Origin: CAYRWR01 sp964428015
Lineage (GTDB): Bacteria > Spirochaetota > Brevinematia > Brevinematales > CAYRWR01
Assembly: GCA_964428015.1 (NCBI GenBank)
Contig: CAYRWR010000001.1
Location: forward strand, 62,001-126,000
Direction of reading: 5' to 3'
Length of the DNA: 64,000 nt
Position numbers and translations under genes: made by a program. Shown here piece by piece: positions 9,060 through 17,430 of the stretch (position 1 is the first letter of the stretch; each line of letters opens with the position of its first letter). A model generated the notes under the pieces. That model worked only from the letters and a program-made list of their open reading frames with translations, was not told the DNA's origin and ran no database searches.

Positions 9060-9407
9060 TTAAAGAGCTTCTTCATCTCTTTCGTTGGTACGTATACGTA
9101 CCACTTTTTCCAAAGGCAGGACAAAAATCTTACCGTCTCCGATGGCTCCGTCACCCTCTGAACGAGCAGCTTTGATAACGGTATCTATTACGGTGTCTAC
9201 CCGGTCGTCCGGAACGGCTACCTGGACTTCTACCTTGTTGATAAAATCAACCTGGTACTCCCGGCCACGGTATACCTCTGTATGTCCCATCTGACGGCCG
9301 TGTCCCTGAACATCAATCACGGTCATCATATTGATATTGCTTTTGTGGAGTTCTTCTTTGACAGTCTCCATTTTTTCAGGACGTATTATCGCTATTACCA
9401 GTTTCAT
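9060..9407 (-). CDS. glnK: P-II family nitrogen regulatory protein
   Basis: 115 residues, a full-length P-II signal protein. It is a trimer that senses ATP/ADP and 2-oxoglutarate and binds the Amt channel. The T-loop GHTEVYRGREYQVDF contains the uridylylation-type Tyr51. The B-loop GDGAIGDGKIFV and the C-terminal VVRIRTNERDEEAL are conserved. AGGAG precedes the ATG. It is 50 bp downstream of the ammonium transporter on the same strand, the classical amtB-glnK pairing, so it most likely gates the transporter and relays nitrogen status. No uridylyltransferase gene is in the window. Confidence 0.95.
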   Translation of the reverse strand: MKLVIAIIRPEKMETVKEELHKSNINMMTVIDVQGHGRQMGHTEVYRGREYQVDFINKVEVQVAVPDDRVDTVIDTVIKAARSEGDGAIGDGKIFVLPLEKVVRIRTNERDEEAL

Positions 9408-9457
9408 TTTTTTCTCCTGTGTCAGTTCTGGAATACTATTTTAACTCAAAATACCCA

Positions 9458-10651
9458 TCAATTCAAGAATTTACGGCTGTCTTCCGCGTTGGATTCTACG
9501 CGGTGGTAGGTCAGGTCTGTACCGATATCCTGCTCAGAATCAGTCATACGCAGTCCATAGGTCTTATTAATAATGAAGTAGAGTATCAAACCGGCAATCA
9601 GAGCATAAGCTGCGGCCATAAGAGAACCTGTGAGCTGAGCCCAGAAGCTCAAATCTGTGGTAGCACCTAAAACTTTGTGACCAAAAATCCCGGCTGCGAT
9701 TCCGCCCCAGGTACCATTCAGCCCATGTAGAGGCCACACTCCTAAAACATCGTCGATCTTTTTCTTCTCAGTCTCCCATTCAAACATCTTGATAAAGATA
9801 ATCCCGGCGATGGCCCCGATCACCAGAGCCGCTAGAGGATGTACGATATCAGAACCGGCACAGATGGCGATCAGTCCAGCCAGGGCGCCATTGTGTGTAA
9901 AACCGGGGTCGTTTTTAGATGCCAGAAGGGAGGCAATAGTACCGCCCACCATGGCCATCAGAGAATTTATGGCCACCAGTCCGGAAATGCCTGCCAGTTT
10001 TTGTGAGCTCATGACATTAAATCCAAACCAGCCCACTACCAGGATCCAGCTGCCCAGAGCCAGGAAGGGCACACTGGAGGGACGGGTATCAAAGTGTTTT
10101 TCATACCTGCCCTTACGTGGACCCAGAATCAGAATAGCTGTCAGAGCAATCCATCCTCCCAGAGAATGTACTACCACAGAGCCGGCAAAGTCATGAAAAG
10201 CAGTTCCGAACCATTTCACAAAAATGGAACCATCCTGTCCCATAAATGGAATGTGTCCCCATACCAGACTTTCAAAAAAGGGATATATCACGGCAGCTAA
10301 CACAATACCCGCGATGGATTGGGCATAAAATTTCATGCGTCCAACCACCCCGCCTGAAATGATAGCGGGTACACAAGCAGCAAATCCTAACAGGAAAAAG
10401 AACCGGACTAATTCATATCCGTTGTTTTCCGTGAATAATCCGGGATTGGCTACCAGTGAAACCCCGTAGGCGATAGGGAAACCTATCAGAAAATAAATAA
10501 CAGTAGTGACCGACCAGTCAAACAGAATTTTTTGTAAGGCATTGACCTGGTTTTTTTTATGTACTGTCCCTACTTCCAGAAAAGCAAAACCCGCATGCAT
10601 GGACAATATCATGACCGCTCCTAATAATAGGAACAAGACATCAGACTGCAT
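9458..10651 (-). CDS. amt: ammonium transporter Amt
   Basis: About 397 residues of the Amt/Rh family with eleven expected membrane helices. The start at 10651 is preferred because GGAGG lies 6 nt upstream; an ATG at 10657 directly abuts that site. The two pore histidines are visible in FHDFAGSVVVHSLGGW and VWPLHGLNGTWGG, and the N-terminal FLEVGTVHKKN resembles the usual FxExGxxRxKN motif. The protein forms a trimeric inner-membrane channel for ammonium. It is the first gene of the amt-glnK operon behind a -24/-12 promoter, so it should be induced under nitrogen limitation. Confidence 0.95.
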   Translation of the reverse strand: MQSDVLFLLLGAVMILSMHAGFAFLEVGTVHKKNQVNALQKILFDWSVTTVIYFLIGFPIAYGVSLVANPGLFTENNGYELVRFFFLLGFAACVPAIISGGVVGRMKFYAQSIAGIVLAAVIYPFFESLVWGHIPFMGQDGSIFVKWFGTAFHDFAGSVVVHSLGGWIALTAILILGPRKGRYEKHFDTRPSSVPFLALGSWILVVGWFGFNVMSSQKLAGISGLVAINSLMAMVGGTIASLLASKNDPGFTHNGALAGLIAICAGSDIVHPLAALVIGAIAGIIFIKMFEWETEKKKIDDVLGVWPLHGLNGTWGGIAAGIFGHKVLGATTDLSFWAQLTGSLMAAAYALIAGLILYFIINKTYGLRMTDSEQDIGTDLTYHRVESNAEDSRKFLN

Positions 10652-10694
10652 AGACATCCTCCAGTGAATAATCTCTCTATTGTAATGAAATCAC

Positions 10695-10710
10695 TGCAAT
10701 TTTTATGCCA
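10695..10710 (-). promoter_or_regulatory. sigma-54 (-24/-12) promoter of amt-glnK
   Basis: The minus strand reads TGGCATAAAAATTGCA. GG at 10709-10708 and GC at 10697-10696 are separated by exactly 10 nt, as RpoN promoters require. The start codon is about 44 nt further on. Neither an NtrC-type site nor rpoN was recognised in the window. Confidence 0.8.
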
Positions 10711-10893
10711 GCACTGAGAGTCCCTCCTCAAAGCTTTTAGATTCAATTTTAAGATATTTTACGATTACATTTTCATCATTTTAAAATACCTGCCTCATTT
10801 TTGACCATTATTTCCGAAATTCCAAATGTAATTTTTATAGCAGGATGTTGATCCTTAATGTATAATTGATTGTCTAGATGAGGAAGGTGATTT

Positions 10894-11688
10894 ATGAATA
10901 AGACACATTTTATCATGTTCTTTCTGTTTATCGCTTTTATACTTTCCAGCTGTATGAGGCAGACGGACGCACTGAAAGACGGCTGGAAGGGACCCATTCA
11001 TGCAGTTATACAGAAATCTATCGATATGAAAGCACCAGGTATTACCAATATAATAAAAACCGATTATTCTGAATCAGGACTGCGCCTCAGCCGGTCCTGG
11101 TATTTTCAAAATCTGAATACCTTAACAAAAGAAGAACTTTTTTACCGAGATGCTCAATCCCGAGTCACACAAAGCACCATCCTACAGCTGGGGCAGGAAC
11201 TTCAATATAATCATTATTTTTATAACAAAAAAGGATACCTTACTAACCTGCTTTCAGTGACATCCAATGGAAAATTGACTGATTATACCTGCTATGCCTA
11301 TGATGAGAACTCTCAAATAACCCAGACCGTGGTCTTTAGTCAGGGAAAGTTGATGCTGAAAAAAAACTGGATATATTCCAGCCCTGGTCATATAGACATT
11401 CTGGAGTCCCAGGTCAGTGATCTGCTGATGGTTTTTTGGCGGCATTATTATGATGCCACTGGGAAATTATATCTCTTACTTTCTGACCAGCAGAGAGTAG
11501 AATTTAAATACGATGCCCTGGGCAGGCAGACCGAAGAATTACGGGCACTGGCAGACCAGACTCCCCTATCCCGAAAAGTCTTTTCCTATGACTCTCTGGG
11601 CAATCTGCTGGAAGTAAAAGAACAGGACTGGACCGAAGGGATGTGGCAGGATTACCAGATTGTACACTATACCTTGACCTATTATTAA
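10894..11688 (+). CDS. putative lipoprotein with YD-repeat-like strands
   Basis: 264 residues with lipobox ILSSC (Cys20). The mature part has repeated FxYDxxGxL-type elements (YYDATGKLYLL, KYDALGRQTEE, SYDSLGNLLEV), as in RHS/YD repeats, which suggests a small beta-strand spiral anchored to a membrane. There is no toxin or core domain and it is far too short for an RHS toxin. TATAAT at 10861-10866 and AGGAAGGTG before the ATG support expression. Function is unknown. Confidence 0.7.
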   Translation: MNKTHFIMFFLFIAFILSSCMRQTDALKDGWKGPIHAVIQKSIDMKAPGITNIIKTDYSESGLRLSRSWYFQNLNTLTKEELFYRDAQSRVTQSTILQLGQELQYNHYFYNKKGYLTNLLSVTSNGKLTDYTCYAYDENSQITQTVVFSQGKLMLKKNWIYSSPGHIDILESQVSDLLMVFWRHYYDATGKLYLLLSDQQRVEFKYDALGRQTEELRALADQTPLSRKVFSYDSLGNLLEVKEQDWTEGMWQDYQIVHYTLTYY

Positions 11689-11725
11689 ATTGACAGTATA
11701 AACACTATTTCAAGGAATAGGAAAA

Positions 11726-12064
11726 ATGAAAATCCTTCAGACTGTACTGCTCCTGATTCTGTCCAATGTATTCATGACTTTTGCCTGGTACGGGCATCTC
11801 AAGAATCTCAAAAACAGTCCGCTGATACTGGCTATAGTGGTCAGCTGGGGTATTGCTTTTTTTGAATACAGTATTCAGGTACCAGCTAACCGTATCGGCC
11901 ACCAGGTGTTGGAAATCCAGCAACTTAAGATCCTGCAGGAAGTTATTGCTTTGGGGGTGTTTATACCTTTTGCCTTGTTTTATCTCAAAGAAAAGATTTC
12001 CTGGAACTATTTAGCAGCTGCCTTGTGCATGGTACTGGCTGTTTTTTTCATCTTTAAAAAATAA
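11726..12064 (+). CDS. DUF486 (DMT-like) small membrane protein
   Basis: 112 residues with four predicted membrane helices. It has the DUF486 hallmarks FMTFAWYGHLK near the N-terminus, SWGIAFFEYSIQVPANRIG in the middle and LKEKISWNYLAAALCMV near the end. Members resemble half-size drug/metabolite transporters and their substrates are unknown. The start is supported by AAGGAATAG upstream. It lies 37 bp after the lipoprotein gene and may share its transcript. Confidence 0.88.
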   Translation: MKILQTVLLLILSNVFMTFAWYGHLKNLKNSPLILAIVVSWGIAFFEYSIQVPANRIGHQVLEIQQLKILQEVIALGVFIPFALFYLKEKISWNYLAAALCMVLAVFFIFKK

Positions 12065-12069
12065 TTAAA

Positions 12070-12079
12070 CAAGCGCTTG
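12070..12079. promoter_or_regulatory. AAGCGCTT-core palindrome overlapping the -35 box
   Basis: CAAGCGCTTG is a 10-bp palindrome sharing the 8-bp core of the operator at 1353-1368. It overlaps TTGACT at 12077-12082. It may be a second site for the same LacI-type regulator. Confidence 0.35.
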
Positions 12080-12106
12080 ACTCCTGATATATAAAGTTAG
12101 TATAAT
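12077..12106 (+). promoter_or_regulatory. promoter of the outer-membrane barrel gene
   Basis: TTGACT (12077-12082) and TATAAT (12101-12106) lie 18 bp apart. The -10 box is the loop of a perfect inverted repeat, AGTTAG/CTAACT at 12095-12112. Confidence 0.75.
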
Positions 12107-12135
12107 CTAACTAGAATTATTAGAAGGAGTGTATT

Positions 12136-12984
12136 ATGAAAGGTAAGTTTTTTGGAATTGCACTGCTGGCTATCCTGGCTATAAGTGCATCTCAGGTCAG
12201 AATCTACGGACAGGAAGAAAAAAAGTCACCTCTGGTAAAAATGAGTTTCGAATTGGGCTATGTGGGAATTTATCTGCATACCATTCAGTTCAGCTCCACA
12301 GGGAGCAACCTTAATTTTATCACAGACGGTGGTCAGGAAAACCTTTATCCCATATCCAAACTATCTTTTGAATGGAAACCGGCAAAAAGACACAGTCTCA
12401 TCTTTTTGTACCAGCCTCTTACCATTGAGAGTCAGTCTATCCTGAAAAAAGATCTGCTGGTGGATGGTGTCACTTTTTCCAGTAATACCCCCATGACTTT
12501 TAAATACGGTTTTGATTTTTACCGTATGAGTTATCTTTACACCCTGATAGACCAGCCCCGTTTCAAATGGGAAATCGGACTCTCTGTCCAGATTCGTAAT
12601 GCCTCGATTATATTCAGCTCTCTGGATGGAACCAAATCTTCAGAGAATCAGGGCATAGGAATTGTACCTATTTTAAAAACCAGGGCCTTACTCAACCTCT
12701 CTGACCTGTATTACCTGGAGACTGAGATAGATGGATTCTATGCTACCGGAAAGGTGTTTAACGGTACTACTGATACTGATTTTACCGGTTCCATTCTGGA
12801 TGCCAATCTGCGTTTCGGCTGGCACCTGACACCGCAAGTGGACTCTGCCCTGGTGATACGCAGTCTGGGAGGCGGTGCTGTTGGTTATGAAAGTGCAGCA
12901 TCCTATGATGGACTGGGTGACGGTTATACTGAAAACTGGCTGGCCACTATTAGTGTAGCACTCAACCTGGCTTATAGTTTCTGA
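12136..12984 (+). CDS. predicted outer-membrane beta-barrel protein
   Basis: 282 residues with a signal peptide (cleavage likely near IYG-QEEKK). The mature chain consists of alternating amphipathic strands of 9-11 residues with polar turns and ends in an aromatic residue (LNLAYSF), the pattern of an outer-membrane barrel. No named family is recognised. AAGGAG precedes the ATG. It is monocistronic, with its own promoter and terminator. Confidence 0.7.
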   Translation: MKGKFFGIALLAILAISASQVRIYGQEEKKSPLVKMSFELGYVGIYLHTIQFSSTGSNLNFITDGGQENLYPISKLSFEWKPAKRHSLIFLYQPLTIESQSILKKDLLVDGVTFSSNTPMTFKYGFDFYRMSYLYTLIDQPRFKWEIGLSVQIRNASIIFSSLDGTKSSENQGIGIVPILKTRALLNLSDLYYLETEIDGFYATGKVFNGTTDTDFTGSILDANLRFGWHLTPQVDSALVIRSLGGGAVGYESAASYDGLGDGYTENWLATISVALNLAYSF

Positions 12985-13004
12985 ACTCTGTTTTGACCAA
13001 TCAA

Positions 13005-13034
13005 TCCCCCGTTGTATAAACGGGGGATTTTTTT
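13005..13034 (+). terminator. rho-independent terminator after the barrel gene
   Basis: TCCCCCGTT (13005-13013) pairs with AACGGGGGA (13019-13027) around a 5-nt loop and is followed by seven T. It overlaps the stop codon of the convergent xylanase gene by 2 bp. Confidence 0.9.
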
Positions 13035-14181
13035 ACCAGTCCCTCAACACCTGCTTTATAGATAGATAAGCGGGTTTAATCTGGATGTTCTCATCATAAT
13101 ATAAGGGCCACTCATCCCAACCCAAAGCGGGACTCCCGGGATTGATAGAAGGATCCAGCCAGGTCAGTCTGTCAGTAAATCCCCAGCTGACAAAAGCATC
13201 GCAGCCTGATTTCAGTAAACTGGCTTTTAATACCTCAGCATAAAAATCAGCCTGAGATTGTAGTTTAGCTGAAGTAATACCATGATTATCATCATTGATT
13301 CGGATATCTAATTCTGTGACCTGAACGGACCAACCCCGGGAAATGTAGTAATCAATGGTATCTGAAATGGCCTGGGCAGTAAAAGTGATACCCGGATACT
13401 GTAAGTTCAGATAATCCAGAGAAAAATGACATTGCAGCCCCAAACCGGATACAGGAGCCCCCTGATTACTGAGATTTTCCAGTAGAGCCAGGATGGCTGC
13501 CTGTTTGGGATTGGGAAATTCTGCATGGTAGTCATTATAATATAATGGGGTATCCGGGTCCGCGTTATATGCCCATTGAAATGCCCGCGCCACATAATTC
13601 GTGCCCAGGGTCTCAATCCAGAAATCTTCTGATGGTGAACGCAAGCCATAGGTACCTCCCAGGGTGGGATCATTTGGTCCGATGGCTTCATTGACTACAT
13701 CCCAGGCAATAATGAGTCCCGGCCAGTTGGTCTTGAAGTAAGTCATTACCGAGTCAATATACCCCTGTACCAGGATGGCTATCTGGTTAGTGGTATAAGT
13801 GTGATTTTCATACCCCTGCCTCAGCCAATCCGGAACAGACAAATACCAAAGCAAACAGTGGCCTCTCATCTTCTGATTATGGGATACGGCAAAAGCAGCA
13901 ATCTCATCCGCCAAGTGGAAATCCAGGGTGTCCGGAGCAATCCAGATAGTCTTCATCTTCATCTCTGACTCAGCCGTGACCAGATTAAACTCCCGGCCGG
14001 CTACCTCACAGTATTTATCACTATAAGGGTCGCTGGAACTGTCCAGTCCCAGATGATTCAAAGCTGTACCTATATAGACTTGATGCAGCTCAGCATAATA
14101 ACGCAGACTATGGGGATCGTCATCCCGCAAAGCACAGGCACTAACTGCCAGCACACAGATGAGTATAAATAATAACCGCAT
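13033..14181 (-). CDS. GH10 endo-1,4-beta-xylanase, lipoprotein
   Basis: 382 residues with lipobox VSAC (Cys16), so the enzyme is tethered to a membrane. The GH10 TIM barrel has its acid/base Glu165 in WDVVNEA and the nucleophile Glu290 in VTELDIR. The family elements AESEMKMK, RGHCLLWY and YYNDYHAEFPN are also present. It hydrolyses internal beta-1,4 xylan linkages and shows the cell uses plant hemicellulose or its fragments. No carbohydrate-binding module is attached. The gene stands alone; the CBM9-like surface protein at 1.4 kb could serve the same substrate, an inference. Confidence 0.95.
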   Translation of the reverse strand: MRLLFILICVLAVSACALRDDDPHSLRYYAELHQVYIGTALNHLGLDSSSDPYSDKYCEVAGREFNLVTAESEMKMKTIWIAPDTLDFHLADEIAAFAVSHNQKMRGHCLLWYLSVPDWLRQGYENHTYTTNQIAILVQGYIDSVMTYFKTNWPGLIIAWDVVNEAIGPNDPTLGGTYGLRSPSEDFWIETLGTNYVARAFQWAYNADPDTPLYYNDYHAEFPNPKQAAILALLENLSNQGAPVSGLGLQCHFSLDYLNLQYPGITFTAQAISDTIDYYISRGWSVQVTELDIRINDDNHGITSAKLQSQADFYAEVLKASLLKSGCDAFVSWGFTDRLTWLDPSINPGSPALGWDEWPLYYDENIQIKPAYLSIKQVLRDW

Positions 14182-14237
14182 TACACCCTTCTTAATACAT
14201 ATTTATGTTAGTATACCATACATATGCGGATAAAACA

Positions 14238-14264
14238 TAAAAAGAAACCCCGCCTGAGCGGGGT
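14238..14264 (-). terminator. rho-independent terminator of the tolC-RND operon
   Basis: ACCCCGC (14247-14253) pairs with GCGGGGT (14258-14264) around a 4-nt loop, followed on the minus strand by a T-rich tract. It is 10 bp after the RND stop codon. Confidence 0.85.
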
Positions 14265-14273
14265 CCTTCTCTT

Positions 14274-17200
14274 TTACTTTCTTTTTATTAATGGTTTGGA
14301 TGCTATCCTTTGCCGCAGCGACGCCAGGAAACCGCGTAACTTTCCTCCCCACTTCTGCTTAACACTGTCTTCCAGAAGACTGTAGACCAGGGGAATAAAA
14401 AACAAAGTTAAGATAGTGGCGAATAGTATACCGAAAAGCAAGGCTACACCCAGGGGCTGGAGAAATTCTTCCTTACCGCCCCATCCATAGGCCATAGGTA
14501 CCAGACCGACTACTGTGGTCAGGGTCGTCATAATCACAGGCCTCAGACGATTGGCAGATCCGTCAATCACAGCTTCTCGGATTGACATACCCTCGGCCCG
14601 GCGCTTATTAATAAAGTCGATCAGGATAATAGCGCCATTTACCACCACTCCGCTCAAAGCTACCACTCCGATGAGAGAAGTATAACTGAGAGGCATGTTA
14701 TTAATCCACAGACCTATATAGACCCCAATAATACCGAAAGGTATGGTAAGCATAATAATAAAGGTCTGGGAATAGTTTTTAAACAAACCAACCAGCAGTC
14801 CAAATATCACAAACAAAGCCACCAGATAAGCAATCGATAAGTCCCCTATTGTACGGGCCATATCCTCATTTTCTCCTCCATATTGGATCTTAATATCAGG
14901 ATATTTCGAGGACGTTTTACCAAATTTCTTTTCCAGAGCCATATTGATAGTGGAACTGGTGTATTTTTTATCATAGGGATTACGTAGATTGCCCAGTACA
15001 GAAACTGTAAGTCTGGTATCAAAATGGCGGATTTCTGACACACCGTTGGTTCGTGTGATATTTCCAATCTGACTGAAATTTATATTCTTTCCAAAACGGT
15101 TTGGTATAGTCAGCTCTTTCAAAGTTTTATAGGAGGCAGAAGTCACAGAATCATATTTGACTCTGACCAGTGTATCCTCCCCATTCTTTTTGATTGTGGT
15201 GGCTATGCCTCCGTCAAACTTATTTCTGACAGCATTGGCTATATCAAAAGCGCTAAGTCCTACATATTTGGAAGTTACCTGGTTAATTCCCAGGATAAAT
15301 TCCCGTTTTCCTTCTTCGTAATCCAACCTTACATCACTGGCATTTGAGAGATTTTTAGTAAAATCCCTGATTTCTGTAGCGGTTTCCAAAACCTGATTAA
15401 AGTCATCCCCGGAGACTATGACATTAATGGGACGACTGGGCGGTGGGCCTGCCTGCACCGTTCCGACTTCAAAATCTTCAACATCTGTATTTTTTCTACC
15501 TTCTGCGATGATCCTTTCTTTGAAGGCAATCTCATCAAATTTAACCGGCCTGTCAGGGTCCAGAATGACCTGTATGCTGGCTTTATTATCGCCGGTACTG
15601 AGAAATTGACCATTACCGGTTTGTCCTACCACAGAAATTACATCCTGAACCACTTTATTGGACTGGGACAGTAGAAATTTTTCCATTCGTATTACTTCTT
15701 TTTCAGTCATAGCCAGAGAATAGTCCGGTTTAATCTCTATTTGAATAGAGTATTCATTGACTCTTCCCGGACTGAATTTGAAAGGTACTCTTCTACCCAA
15801 AAAAGCCATGATCATGATACTAACACCCAGAAAGATTCCTAAAGCTAATCCTTTACGATCCAGTACCTTTGAAATAAACTTTTCATAACCTGATTTGATG
15901 CCATTGAAAATCTCCGTCTTCCGGGCCAGTTTTTTTACACTGCCCTTATCCAGCCTGCGCTGCTTGTAATGATAGAGATGTCCGGGCAGTACAAAAATAG
16001 CTTCTAAAAAAGAGGCTATGAGAGTGATTGACACCACTTTAGGTATAACTCCGAAAAACTTCCCTATGGTACCTGAAATAAGCAGGAGGGGGATAAATGC
16101 CGCAATGGTGGTCGCGATAGAGATAAAGATAGGTATTATCACTTCTTTTGTACCCTGGACAGCGGCATCAAAGGGAGACAACCCCTCTTCCAGTTTGGAG
16201 TAAATGTTCTCGGCTATGACGATGGCATCATCCACTATCATTCCAACTACAATGATAAACCCGAACATGCTCATGAGATTCAGAGATAGTCCCATAAAAT
16301 TTGTGACAATGATGGCCGCAGTAAAGGCGACCGGCATTCCCATGACGGTCCAGAAAGACGTAGTGAAGTCAAAAAACAGGAACAGCACGATTACCACAAA
16401 GATCAGACCCAGAAAAGCATTGGATGATAAAATACGCAACCGGTTTTTCACATATACCGCGGTGTCATTGAAAATGATAAAATCAACACCTTTATATTTT
16501 GCTTCGAATTGCTTAACCAGGTTTTTAACCGCATCGGAAATCTTGATATTGTCTCCGTCCACACTTTTTTTAATGGCAATTTCTATTCCTTTCTCTCCAT
16601 CCGCCCTTTTAATGACTGTGGCCTTTTCAAATCCGCGGTAGACCCGGGCTACATCCTTGACACGGACAGCCTGAAAGTCATCATTAGCCCGGATGACAAT
16701 ATCTTCTATCTCCTCTACAGAACTAAACTCTGTCAGGACACGTACCAGCAGAAGCTTATCCCCCTGATAGATTTCTCCTGCGGGAACATTGACATTCTTA
16801 GTCCGTATGGCTGTGATCACATCGTCTATATTCAGGCCCTTTTTCTTAAGCAGATAGGGGTCACATTCTACTTTGATTTCCTCTTTCAGATATCCTTCCA
16901 GGCTGACTCCGCCTACTCCGGGGATACTCAATGCCTGTCTTTCGAAAGATTTGGCTATTTCTCTCCGCTGCCATTCGTCCTTTCCACCGGCTACCTGGAC
17001 CCTGACCACAGGGATGAGGCCATTATCAAAAATGGATACCTCCGGCCGCTCTACTCCGTCAGGTAAGTCAACCAGGTCGATTTTATTTTGTATCTCCTGT
17101 TTGATATCATTGAGTTTATATTCATAAGCCGGATCGATGGTCACAGCGATGGATGAAAAGTTTTCGCGGGAAGAGGATTGAATTTTTTCCACTCCGGATA

Positions 17201-17420
17201 TGCCTTTGATTTCATTTTCAATAGGATAAGTGACCAGGTTTTCAACCGTTCTGGCGGGTGCTCCCAGATAAAGAGTATTGACAAAAACCTGGTTGACCAC
17301 AAAAGTGGGAAAGGCTTCTTTTTTACCATTGATGAAAATAAATGTCCCAAAGCCAATAATTAAAGCCACCACCAGATTCAGGAGTTTTGTCTGCTTCAGA
17401 AAGAATTCTATTATTTTCAT
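14274..17420 (-). CDS. RND-family efflux transporter, inner-membrane permease
   Basis: 1048 residues, full length for an AcrB/HAE-1-type or CusA-like permease. It has the N-terminal helix, then a large periplasmic porter region (PIENEIKGISGVEKIQS), the proton-relay aspartates in the fourth helix (VGMIVDDAIVIAENIYSKLEEG) and the duplicated second half (VVVNGAIILIDFINKRRAEG). Export would be driven by the proton gradient; the substrate cannot be predicted from sequence. GGGAG precedes the ATG. It follows the TolC-like gene by 10 bp. A periplasmic adaptor (MFP), normally encoded beside an RND pump, is absent from the cluster. Confidence 0.95.
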   Translation of the reverse strand: MKIIEFFLKQTKLLNLVVALIIGFGTFIFINGKKEAFPTFVVNQVFVNTLYLGAPARTVENLVTYPIENEIKGISGVEKIQSSSRENFSSIAVTIDPAYEYKLNDIKQEIQNKIDLVDLPDGVERPEVSIFDNGLIPVVRVQVAGGKDEWQRREIAKSFERQALSIPGVGGVSLEGYLKEEIKVECDPYLLKKKGLNIDDVITAIRTKNVNVPAGEIYQGDKLLLVRVLTEFSSVEEIEDIVIRANDDFQAVRVKDVARVYRGFEKATVIKRADGEKGIEIAIKKSVDGDNIKISDAVKNLVKQFEAKYKGVDFIIFNDTAVYVKNRLRILSSNAFLGLIFVVIVLFLFFDFTTSFWTVMGMPVAFTAAIIVTNFMGLSLNLMSMFGFIIVVGMIVDDAIVIAENIYSKLEEGLSPFDAAVQGTKEVIIPIFISIATTIAAFIPLLLISGTIGKFFGVIPKVVSITLIASFLEAIFVLPGHLYHYKQRRLDKGSVKKLARKTEIFNGIKSGYEKFISKVLDRKGLALGIFLGVSIMIMAFLGRRVPFKFSPGRVNEYSIQIEIKPDYSLAMTEKEVIRMEKFLLSQSNKVVQDVISVVGQTGNGQFLSTGDNKASIQVILDPDRPVKFDEIAFKERIIAEGRKNTDVEDFEVGTVQAGPPPSRPINVIVSGDDFNQVLETATEIRDFTKNLSNASDVRLDYEEGKREFILGINQVTSKYVGLSAFDIANAVRNKFDGGIATTIKKNGEDTLVRVKYDSVTSASYKTLKELTIPNRFGKNINFSQIGNITRTNGVSEIRHFDTRLTVSVLGNLRNPYDKKYTSSTINMALEKKFGKTSSKYPDIKIQYGGENEDMARTIGDLSIAYLVALFVIFGLLVGLFKNYSQTFIIMLTIPFGIIGVYIGLWINNMPLSYTSLIGVVALSGVVVNGAIILIDFINKRRAEGMSIREAVIDGSANRLRPVIMTTLTTVVGLVPMAYGWGGKEEFLQPLGVALLFGILFATILTLFFIPLVYSLLEDSVKQKWGGKLRGFLASLRQRIASKPLIKRK

Positions 17421-17430
17421 GACTCCCGCC

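Noticed and set aside
10894..11688. RHS-type toxin.
   Set aside because: Only a few YD-like strands, lipoprotein signal and small size; no core or toxin domain.
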